Shown here: one piece after another, positions 1-5,566 of the stretch
Position numbering within the stretch: the stretch's first letter is position 1
Layout of the letters: each line of letters opens with the position of its first letter
Source: Candidatus Poribacteria bacterium
Lineage (GTDB): Bacteria; Poribacteria; WGA-4E; WGA-3G
Assembly (NCBI GenBank): GCA_009845505.1
Contig: VXZL01000582.1
Location: 1 to 7,825, forward strand
Reading direction: 5' to 3'
DNA length: 7,825 nucleotides
Notes under the pieces: model-generated
Seen by the model: only the letters and a program-made list of their open reading frames with translations
Databases searched by the model: none
Told to the model about the DNA's origin: nothing
Translations under genes and position numbers: made by a program

Positions 1-5
1 AAAAT

Positions 6-1442
6 ATGTTTGATAAAATAGTTCCCCGTAGTGAAGACTACGCAAAATGGTATACACAGGTCATCCGTCAAGCGGAAATGGCAGATTACGCGCCCGTGCG
101 CGGCTGTATGGTCGTGCGTCCTTACGGTTACGCGCTCTGGGAGAACGTCAAAGAACAATTGGATACCCGTTTCAAGGAAACAGGACACCAAAACGCCGCT
201 TTTCCACTCTTCATTCCGATGAGTTTCATTGAGAAAGAAGCAGAACATGTTGAAGGTTTCAAACCCGAGCTCGCCATTGTTACGCATGGCGGTGGGAAAA
301 AGTTGGAAGAACCTCTTGTAGTCCGTCCGACCTCTGAAACCATCATCGGCTATATGTATAGCCAGTGGATCCAGTCCTACCGCGATTTGCCGGTGCTTAT
401 CAACCAATGGGCAAACGTAGTTCGATGGGAGTTGCGCACCCGTCTTTTCCTAAGAACGATGGAGTTCTTCTGGCAAGAGGGACACACTGCACATGCGACG
501 CATGAAGAAGCAGAAGAAGAGACACTCCGCATCCTTGATCTCTACACCGATTTCGCTGTCAACGAAGCCGCGATACCTGTGATACCCGGTCGCAAGAGTG
601 AAAGCGAAAAGTTCCCTGGTGCCTTAACCTCCTATACGATTGAGGCAATGATGGGTGATAAACGCGCCCTACAGGCAGGCACATCACACGATCTCGGACA
701 GAATTTCGCGAAAGCCTTCGATATCCAATACCTCGATGCCAACCAGAAACAACAGTACTGCTGGACAACCAGTTGGGGGATTAGCACCCGAATGATTGGC
801 GCGATTATCATGACACACGGGGACGATCAAGGGTTAGTCCTCCCGCCGAGACTCGCTCCCACACAACTCGTCATCGTTCCAATCGTTCCGAAAAATAGAG
901 AAGATGACAAACAGTCAATTATGCAAGCCGTTGACACTATTTGTGAGACCTTGGGCAGTGTCCGTTATCATATTGACGACAGACACGACTATTCACCCGG
1001 CTGGCGGTTCAACGAATGGGAATTGAAAGGCGTTCCGCTCCGCATAGAGATAGGTCCGCGTGACTTGAGCAACCAACAGATCGTTCTTGCACGGCGCGAT
1101 ATACTCGGCAAAGAAGGTAAAACCTTTGTGCCGATTGCCGATTCTGCTGAAACAGTGATCCAGATGCTCGACACAATTCAAGCAGATATGCTCAAACGGG
1201 CAACGGAATTCCGCGATGCGAACACCTCAGAGCCCACTACCTACGACGCTTTTAAAGAGGTGGTCGAAGAGGGATTTGCCCGGGCATGGTGGTGCGGCGA
1301 CGAAGGATGTGAAGACAAAGTTATAGAAGAAACACAGGCGACGATCCGATGCGTCCCAATAGAACAACCCAACGGAGATGGTGCGTGTATCGTTTGTGGT
1401 AAACCTGCCGAGGAGACCACAATTTTCGCCCGCGCCTATTAG
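6..1442 (+). CDS. proS: Prolyl-tRNA synthetase, archaeal/Thermus-type (class II)
   Basis: This enzyme charges tRNA-Pro with proline, using ATP, in the cytoplasm. The 478-residue product matches the length and layout of the Thermus thermophilus enzyme as I recall it. The class II catalytic core covers roughly residues 20-285. It includes the VRPYGYALWE stretch (37-46), the proline-pocket PTSET (108-112), motif 2 around RWELRTR (140-146) with WQEGHTAH (156-163), and motif 3 GLVLPPR (276-282). An anticodon-binding domain follows (about 285-390). The C-terminal zinc module has Cys430, Cys435, Cys461 and Cys464, and the chain ends in Tyr478, the hallmark C-terminal tyrosine of this subtype. The bacterial-type INS editing domain is absent. 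Residue 147 is Leu where relatives usually have Pro in the motif 2 loop. Only 5 bases precede the ATG and the frame stays open to the window edge, so a start slightly upstream is possible. No ribosome site is visible. Confidence 0.97.
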   Translation: MFDKIVPRSEDYAKWYTQVIRQAEMADYAPVRGCMVVRPYGYALWENVKEQLDTRFKETGHQNAAFPLFIPMSFIEKEAEHVEGFKPELAIVTHGGGKKLEEPLVVRPTSETIIGYMYSQWIQSYRDLPVLINQWANVVRWELRTRLFLRTMEFFWQEGHTAHATHEEAEEETLRILDLYTDFAVNEAAIPVIPGRKSESEKFPGALTSYTIEAMMGDKRALQAGTSHDLGQNFAKAFDIQYLDANQKQQYCWTTSWGISTRMIGAIIMTHGDDQGLVLPPRLAPTQLVIVPIVPKNREDDKQSIMQAVDTICETLGSVRYHIDDRHDYSPGWRFNEWELKGVPLRIEIGPRDLSNQQIVLARRDILGKEGKTFVPIADSAETVIQMLDTIQADMLKRATEFRDANTSEPTTYDAFKEVVEEGFARAWWCGDEGCEDKVIEETQATIRCVPIEQPNGDGACIVCGKPAEETTIFARAY

Positions 1443-1445
1443 ACG

Positions 1446-1600
1446 GGTTGTCAGTTATCTGTTAATCAACGGTATGAATGCCGTGTGGCATTCACCGGAT
1501 TTGCTACACAAACCTTTCAGTTATCTGTTAAAAGGAAAGGCAGTCTGAATTAAGTCAAAGACCTCTTTAACTGACAACCAATAACTAAAAACCAATAACC
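1446..1600. repeat. Intergenic cluster of short direct and inverted repeats
   Basis: The proS-sucD gap is built largely from small repeated words. TCAGTTATCTGTTAA occurs twice as a perfect 15-bp direct repeat (1451-1465 and 1517-1531). AACCAATAAC occurs twice (1576-1585 and 1590-1599). GGTTGTCAGTTA (1446-1457) has a perfect 12-bp inverted copy (1568-1579), so the flanks of the gap can pair. No open reading frame of note lies here. I infer an interspersed repeat family typical of the host genome rather than a gene-specific control site, but this cannot be shown from one window. Confidence 0.7.
1470..1497. repeat. Hairpin downstream of proS
   Basis: A perfect 7-bp stem GAATGCC/GGCATTC (1476-1482 and 1487-1493) closes on the loop GTGT. 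It extends outward through CGGT/ACCG (1470-1473 and 1494-1497) with a two-base bulge on the left. It starts 27 nt after the proS stop codon. No T-run follows on the plus strand, so it is not a classical intrinsic terminator. It could be an mRNA 3'-end stabiliser or part of the surrounding repeat cluster. Confidence 0.55.
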
Positions 1601-1607
1601 ATAAAAT

Positions 1608-2483
1608 ATGAGCATACTTGTTAACAAAAATACAAAAGTGATTGTGCAAGGCATTACCGGTCGTTCCGGGCGTTTTCACACGGAGCAGTGCGCAGCTTAC
1701 GGCACCCAAATTGTCGCCGGTTCAGTTCCCGGTAGGGGCGGGTCGGATGTGAACGGTATTCCGGTATACGACACTGTAGCAGAAGGCGTTGCAGCAACGG
1801 GGGCAGATACATCAATGGTTTTCGTCCCCGCACGCTTCAACGCTGCGGATTCCATCATGGAAGCTGCCGAGGCTGGCGTTGAACTGATTGTTTGTATTTC
1901 CGAACATATCCCCGTTCTTGATATGGTTAGGGCGAAGGCGTACCTTCACGGAAAACCAACACGGTTAATCGGTCCGAACTGTCCCGGTGTCATTACACCC
2001 GGCGAATGCAAAATCGGTGTGATGCCTGAATTTGCCTATACTCCCGGCAATGTCGGTATCGTCTCCCGTAGTGGAACCCTAACTTACGAAGCTGCTTATC
2101 AACTGAAATGTCTCGGCATCGGTCAGTCTACTTGTGTCGGTATCGGTGGGGATCCAGTCATTGGGACTAACTTCGTTGATGTCCTTAAACTTTTTGAAGC
2201 GGATGATGACACGGATGCCGTTGTTCTCATCGGCGAAATCGGCGGTACGGCTGAGGAAAAGGCAGCACTGTTCGTGAAAAACGAAATGACAAAACCGGTG
2301 GTTGGTTTCGTCGCTGGGCAAACTGCGCCACCGGGAAAACGGATGGGGCATGCGGGGGCAATCATCTCTGGTGGACAAGGCACGGCTGCGGATAAAATTC
2401 GGGCACTCAAAGACGCTGGCATCGCTGTGGCGGATAGCCTTGATGTCATTGGGGAAACTGTAGCAGATATTTTAAGCTATTAA
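1608..2483 (+). CDS. sucD: Succinyl-CoA ligase, alpha subunit
   Basis: This is the alpha subunit of the TCA-cycle enzyme that interconverts succinyl-CoA and succinate with formation of ATP or GTP. It works as an alpha-beta complex in the cytoplasm. The 291-residue length is standard for the family. The N-terminal CoA-binding Rossmann domain carries [13 protein letters not shown] (15-27) and [10 protein letters not shown]. The ligase half has [19 protein letters not shown] and GEIGGTAEE. The phosphorylated active-site histidine is His248 in [11 protein letters not shown] at 1608 is the first possible start after an in-frame stop (1602-1604). It has no Shine-Dalgarno-like purine run upstream, only A/T-rich repeat sequence. 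The beta-subunit gene sucC, usually directly upstream, is not here, since proS occupies that place. The nucleotide preference depends on the missing beta subunit. A related acyl-CoA ligase alpha subunit (for example malate-CoA ligase) is a less likely alternative. Confidence 0.95.
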   Translation: MSILVNKNTKVIVQGITGRSGRFHTEQCAAYGTQIVAGSVPGRGGSDVNGIPVYDTVAEGVAATGADTSMVFVPARFNAADSIMEAAEAGVELIVCISEHIPVLDMVRAKAYLHGKPTRLIGPNCPGVITPGECKIGVMPEFAYTPGNVGIVSRSGTLTYEAAYQLKCLGIGQSTCVGIGGDPVIGTNFVDVLKLFEADDDTDAVVLIGEIGGTAEEKAALFVKNEMTKPVVGFVAGQTAPPGKRMGHAGAIISGGQGTAADKIRALKDAGIAVADSLDVIGETVADILSY

Positions 2484-2522
2484 AATCTGGGCATCGTTCT
2501 CCTATAAACATATCGTCCCGCT

Positions 2523-2544
2523 GGGGCTGAAATTCAGAAACCCC
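2523..2544. repeat. Imperfect hairpin after sucD
   Basis: GGGG (2523-2526) and CCCC (2541-2544) enclose the palindromic CTGAAATTCAG (2527-2537), with AAA unpaired on the right side. It lies 40 nt after the sucD stop codon. No T-run follows, so it would be a poor intrinsic terminator. It may instead be part of a dispersed repeat. Confidence 0.35.
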
Positions 2545-2575
2545 GTTGGAATTCACCGAAAACCACTGCGAAATG

Positions 2576-2602
2576 AAATTGTGAGCGATTAGCGAACAAT
2601 TT
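2576..2602. promoter_or_regulatory. Dyad upstream of panB, possible operator
   Basis: AAATTGT (2576-2582) and ACAATTT (2596-2602) form a perfect 7-bp inverted repeat around a 13-bp centre that itself contains GCGATTAGCG. The site ends 48 bp before the panB start codon, a suitable place for an operator or promoter-proximal site. The outer bases look like the E. coli lac operator, but the half-sites are set about four bases further apart. The regulator, if any, is unknown, and a dispersed repeat is an equally good explanation. Confidence 0.3.
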
Positions 2603-2650
2603 GTCTTAGCTTTACATTTGGAGCAGTGCCCAGAGTTAATAATTTAAAAG

Positions 2651-3481
2651 ATGAAGAAAGATATTGCTTACTTACACACCAAAAAACGGGAGCAGCAACC
2701 GATTACTGTGCTAACCTGCTACGATTACCCGACCGCTCGTTTGCAAGACGCGGCAGGGATCGACATCGTCTTTGTCGGAGACAGTGTCGGGACGAATATC
2801 CTCGGCTATAGCAGTGAGGTAGAAGTGACGATGGCAGATATGCGACACCACCTCAAAGCAGTACACCGTGGTGTGACAGACGCTTACCTCCTCGTTGATA
2901 TGCCTTACGCCGCCGACAGGGACGTGAAACAGGCTCTTGCCAATGCGAATCTCTTCTTATCCGACGGCGCAGATGGTGTCAAATTAGAAGGTGGTATAGA
3001 AAAGGCACCCATTGTTGCAGCTCTCACCGAACACGGCATAGAGGCTTGCGCGCACATCGGACATAACCCACAGATTCATGGCACTAAAGCAACGACACAC
3101 GGCAAAACGTTTTCAAAAGCGAAACGTCTCATCGAAACAGCATCAGCACTTGCAGACGCTGGCGCGAAACTCATCGTCCTTGAGAAAATCACCGAAGAGG
3201 TCAGCCAAATCATCACCGAGACCCTCAACATTCCCACCATTGGTATCGGGGCTGGACGGTTCTGCGACGGACAGGTACTCGTCATTAACGATATATTAGG
3301 GATAGGTCCGCCTTTCAAACACGCCAAACGCTACCAGGATTACAATCGCCTGACTTTTGAAGCAATCTGCAGGTATCGAGAAGAGGTAACAAACGGTACA
3401 TTCCCCACAGATGCGAATGTCTCCCATATCCCCGCGGACAAACTCGTACGGGTGCAGAAGTGGCTGAAATCGGAACGTTAA
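2651..3481 (+). CDS. panB: 3-methyl-2-oxobutanoate hydroxymethyltransferase (ketopantoate hydroxymethyltransferase)
   Basis: The enzyme adds a one-carbon unit from 5,10-methylene-tetrahydrofolate to 2-oxoisovalerate to give ketopantoate, the first committed step to pantothenate and CoA. The 276 residues form a TIM-barrel of normal family length. Recognisable signatures are TCYDYPTARL (22-31), the metal ligands Asp44 in GDSVG and Asp83 in VDMPY, Glu113 in KLEGG, the catalytic-position Glu178 in IVLEK, IGIGAG, and DGQVLVINDILGI near the C-terminal end. ATG at 2651 is the first start after an in-frame TAA (2645-2647). Its upstream region has only AAAAG close by, a weak ribosome site. panC and panD are not adjacent. 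The stop codon lies 4 bp from that of the opposing DUF71 gene, so the two transcripts must run into each other or overlap. Confidence 0.95.
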   Translation: MKKDIAYLHTKKREQQPITVLTCYDYPTARLQDAAGIDIVFVGDSVGTNILGYSSEVEVTMADMRHHLKAVHRGVTDAYLLVDMPYAADRDVKQALANANLFLSDGADGVKLEGGIEKAPIVAALTEHGIEACAHIGHNPQIHGTKATTHGKTFSKAKRLIETASALADAGAKLIVLEKITEEVSQIITETLNIPTIGIGAGRFCDGQVLVINDILGIGPPFKHAKRYQDYNRLTFEAICRYREEVTNGTFPTDANVSHIPADKLVRVQKWLKSER

Positions 3482-3485
3482 TGCT

Positions 3486-4133
3486 TCATATCGCCTTTTC
3501 GTAAGTGAGGTAGTAATATTCGACCGCCTCAACGACCTGTGTGCCTTCCAACCGGATAGATTCCCTAAAAAACGGTGCATCTAACACCCACGTGTGGTAT
3601 TCGCCTTGCTCTCCGCAGGGGTCAATCGGTAACTGCTTCAGTTCTGAAATGAGTTCCAAATCTAAATATCTACCCGCAATAGTAGACTGAAAATACTTCT
3701 TGTAAGCCAAAGAGCAGATGACTTTAAATTCTTTAGAGACCAACTCATCCAATATCGCCTCTCGCTCCAACTCCCACAACGGCTTATAGACCCCCGCCAC
3801 GCCAGCCGCAACACCATCAATCCAATTCGGCATCCCACCAACGGTCGAAATGTCGCCCGTAATTAACACCTCAATGTCACTATCTCTAATCTTCTCAATT
3901 TGTTGACGATAACTCGACGCATAAGGTTCAGAGATCGGCATGAATTCAATTGGGATCCCGATTTTCCGTGCTTGCAGTTCCATGAGTTGCGTCGGATGGG
4001 CGTAGAACTGCCGATTGTCTGCTGGGACAAAACAGACAAGTCTCCTTATATCGTAAAGATTTAAGGAGACTTGAAAGGCGAGGGCGGAATCTTTTCCACC
4101 CGTCCATAATACAACAGCTTTCTTTTTCTTCAT
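3486..4133 (-). CDS. DUF71/COG2102 ATP-pyrophosphatase, Dph6-like paralogue (substrate unknown)
   Basis: This is a 215-residue member of the adenine-nucleotide alpha-hydrolase superfamily. The N-terminal pyrophosphate loop TGGKDS is at 11-16 and the family C-terminal signature GEQGEYHT at 174-181. A middle motif ITGDISTVGG (91-100) is followed by PNWID (102-106) and PLW (118-120). The family activates a carboxylate with ATP, and Dph6 uses this to amidate diphthine on archaeal and eukaryotic EF2. Bacteria lack diphthamide, so another target is inferred. The middle motif differs from both the Dph6 consensus and the neighbouring paralogue, which suggests a different substrate. I place the start at ATG 4133, 15 nt after the stop of the upstream gene. 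A TTG at 4145 would add four residues and does not resemble the family N-terminus. No clear ribosome site is present, so translation is probably coupled to the gene before it. It is likely the last gene of the trpE-trpG unit. Confidence 0.85.
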   Translation of the reverse strand: MKKKKAVVLWTGGKDSALAFQVSLNLYDIRRLVCFVPADNRQFYAHPTQLMELQARKIGIPIEFMPISEPYASSYRQQIEKIRDSDIEVLITGDISTVGGMPNWIDGVAAGVAGVYKPLWELEREAILDELVSKEFKVICSLAYKKYFQSTIAGRYLDLELISELKQLPIDPCGEQGEYHTWVLDAPFFRESIRLEGTQVVEAVEYYYLTYEKAI

Positions 4134-4148
4134 GAGACAGCCCAAAGA

Positions 4149-4916
4149 TTACGCATCCAACGGCACGACATCAGCATAGATATAGGTCGGCGACGTGTTG
4201 CTCCTTGTGTGAATTTTGTCGTCGTTGTCCTTAGTAGAAACAATGTCTCTCTGGACAACTCTACCGGGTTTAGCAGCAACAGGCGAACTAAACATCGGTC
4301 CATCAACAACACAGGTATGGAATTCACCGTTTTCGCCGAGCGGATCTACGCCATCAGGCATATCTGCGAGGAGGTTAGCATCAAACCATCGTCCCGCAAA
4401 GTCAGCGGGAACTTTGGTAGGATTAAGTGCCGTAACAATGGCGCGCAAGCCGGATGCGATCATCTTCTGGGCAAGCGCCGTTGTGTCCTCTTTCCACACT
4501 GGAAAAATCGGTGTGAAACCCGTTCCGCTGAGCTTATCCTCGCGATACTCCCGAATGTCCTCAAGGAACAGATCCCCAAATGCGAAATGTGATGCCCCCA
4601 AATGCTCAGGTAACGCTTCCACCTCAGCAAGAAATTTCCGCATCGCTTCCTCGTAGATAGCGTTAGAACAAGGATAGGGAATCGGTATCTCGTACAACGG
4701 TACCCCAAGTTTCTCAGATTGCTGTTTCAACACCCATGCGGGTGTAGAGTGAATAGACACCCGGTCAAATGTTTTCGTAACAGTCGTAAAGATACCGCGC
4801 ACGTCATAGTGTTCCGGTTGTTGCCGTAGCGTATGCAATGCCCAAGCGGAATCTTTACCTGAAGACCAAGAGACCAAAACCGGCACGGGTGTTTTCTTGC
4901 TCGTTTGTTTTGCCAT
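4149..4916 (-). CDS. DUF71/COG2102 ATP-pyrophosphatase, bacterial (B12-salvage-like) subgroup
   Basis: This is a 255-residue ATP-pyrophosphatase of the DUF71 family. The P-loop-like SSGKDS is at 18-23, RVSIH at 52-56, GDLFLEDIREYRE at 114-126, FPVW at 138-141, DPLGENGEFHT at 191-201 and DGPMF at 205-209. The RVSIH, GD(L)FLEDIR and GENGEFHT signatures fit the bacterial subgroup that comparative genomics has tied to B12 salvage. That role is a prediction, and no B12 gene is in this window. The expected chemistry is ATP-dependent activation of a carboxylate for amide formation. The first ten residues are basic and precede the fold. ATG at 4916 has an AGAGGT ribosome site six nt upstream (4923-4928), which lies inside the 15-nt gap after trpG. 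The gene therefore probably belongs to the trpE-trpG operon and shares that unit with a second, diverged DUF71 gene downstream. Confidence 0.88.
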   Translation of the reverse strand: MAKQTSKKTPVPVLVSWSSGKDSAWALHTLRQQPEHYDVRGIFTTVTKTFDRVSIHSTPAWVLKQQSEKLGVPLYEIPIPYPCSNAIYEEAMRKFLAEVEALPEHLGASHFAFGDLFLEDIREYREDKLSGTGFTPIFPVWKEDTTALAQKMIASGLRAIVTALNPTKVPADFAGRWFDANLLADMPDGVDPLGENGEFHTCVVDGPMFSSPVAAKPGRVVQRDIVSTKDNDDKIHTRSNTSPTYIYADVVPLDA

Positions 4917-4922
4917 TATTAA

Positions 4923-4928
4923 ACCTCT
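4923..4928 (-). promoter_or_regulatory. Ribosome binding site of the first DUF71 gene
   Basis: Read on the minus strand this is AGAGGT, six nt before ATG 4916. It sits wholly within the 15-nt gap after the trpG stop codon, which supports both the chosen start and translation from a shared mRNA. Confidence 0.6.
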
Positions 4929-4931
4929 ATG

Positions 4932-5495
4932 TTATAGTGCCAAAAAGTTTGCCAATAGGCTCTTTCCAGCAGCCGTCAAAATTGACTCCGGATGAAACTG
5001 CACACCCCAGATAGGTAAAGTTTTATGCCGAAGCCCCATGATCTCGTCTTGGTCTGTCCACGCCGTAATCTCAAAACATTCCGGCAGTGTTTCCTTTCGG
5101 ACGATAAGCGAATGGTAGCGCGTCGCCTCAAATGGATTATCCAAGCCTTCAAAAAGCTCAGCACCGTTGTGGACTATCATGGAGGTTTTGCCGTGCATCA
5201 ATCGATCCGCACGCACCACCTCACCGCCGAACACATCACCGATGCACTGATGCCCAAGGCAGACACCCAAAATCGGCACTTTTCCAGCGAAGTGCTTTAT
5301 AACGTCATTAGATATGCCTGCCTCTTTCGGCGTGCAAGGCCCAGGTGAAATGACAATTCGTTCCGGCTGCAGGGCATCTAATGCTTCCAATCCTATCTTT
5401 CGACTCCGATGAATCTCCAGTTCAGCCCCGAGCTCGCCGAGATACTGAACGAGATTATAGGTAAAGGAGTCGTAGTTATCAATCATTAAAACCAT
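4932..5495 (-). CDS. trpG: Anthranilate synthase component II, glutamine amidotransferase subunit
   Basis: This class I glutamine amidotransferase releases ammonia from glutamine and passes it to TrpE for anthranilate synthesis, the first step of tryptophan biosynthesis. The 187-residue protein opens directly with the family start [12 protein letters not shown] (4-15). It has [11 protein letters not shown] (50-60), the nucleophile Cys79 in GVCLGHQ, and the triad partners His168 and Glu170 in QFHPES. ATG at 5495 is preferred because AAGGAG lies six nt upstream. A GTG at 5570 overlapping the trpE stop codon would add 25 residues with no family counterpart, and that stretch is encoded by repeat-like sequence. 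TrpG and the p-aminobenzoate subunit PabA cannot be told apart by motif alone. The adjacent trpE favours TrpG, though the subunit may serve both. Two ATP-pyrophosphatase genes follow at once. Confidence 0.94.
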   Translation of the reverse strand: MVLMIDNYDSFTYNLVQYLGELGAELEIHRSRKIGLEALDALQPERIVISPGPCTPKEAGISNDVIKHFAGKVPILGVCLGHQCIGDVFGGEVVRADRLMHGKTSMIVHNGAELFEGLDNPFEATRYHSLIVRKETLPECFEITAWTDQDEIMGLRHKTLPIWGVQFHPESILTAAGKSLLANFLAL

Positions 5496-5501
5496 TTTTT
5501 G

Positions 5502-5507
5502 CTCCTT
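5502..5507 (-). promoter_or_regulatory. trpG: Ribosome binding site fixing the trpG start
   Basis: On the minus strand this reads AAGGAG, separated from ATG 5495 by six nt. It decides against the longer reading frame that begins with GTG at 5570. Confidence 0.75.
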
Positions 5508-5510
5508 AAT

Positions 5511-5559
5511 GGAATGGAAGATTGGGCACCCGTCCTTCCTGTCTTCCAGCCTTCCATCC
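5511..5559. repeat. GGAAG-rich imperfect inverted repeat between trpE and trpG
   Basis: On the plus strand CTTCC occurs three times at about 8-bp spacing (5535-5539, 5543-5547, 5551-5555). An opposing ATGGAAG (5514-5520) pairs perfectly with CTTCCAT (5551-5557), and a small GGG-CA-CCC palindrome (5524-5531) lies inside. The element fills most of the 71-bp spacer between the trpE stop codon and the trpG start codon, and it leaves the trpG ribosome site intact. I infer a small dispersed repeat, possibly inserted within the operon. Confidence 0.5.
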
Positions 5560-5566
5560 AAGTCTT

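Noticed and set aside
1470..1497. Intrinsic terminator of proS
   Set aside because: The stem is good but no T-run follows on the plus strand, so it was recorded as a hairpin only.
2123..2449. Open reading frame of 108 codons on the minus strand inside sucD
   Set aside because: It is antisense to well-conserved SucD coding sequence and its product is low-complexity Ala/Pro/Ser-rich, as expected of a shadow frame.
2626..2811. Overlapping frame at the start of panB, possibly a frameshifted leader
   Set aside because: PanB is complete from 2651 with its normal N-terminus, and the other frame has no family resemblance.
4216..4656. Open reading frame of 146 codons on the plus strand
   Set aside because: It lies wholly antisense to the first DUF71 gene, which has strong family motifs. 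The plus-strand product has no recognisable motif and looks like a shadow frame.
3486..4916. Diphthamide biosynthesis role for the DUF71 genes
   Set aside because: The rest of the window is bacterial core metabolism. Diphthamide is known on archaeal and eukaryotic EF2 only, so the Dph6 reaction is an unlikely role.
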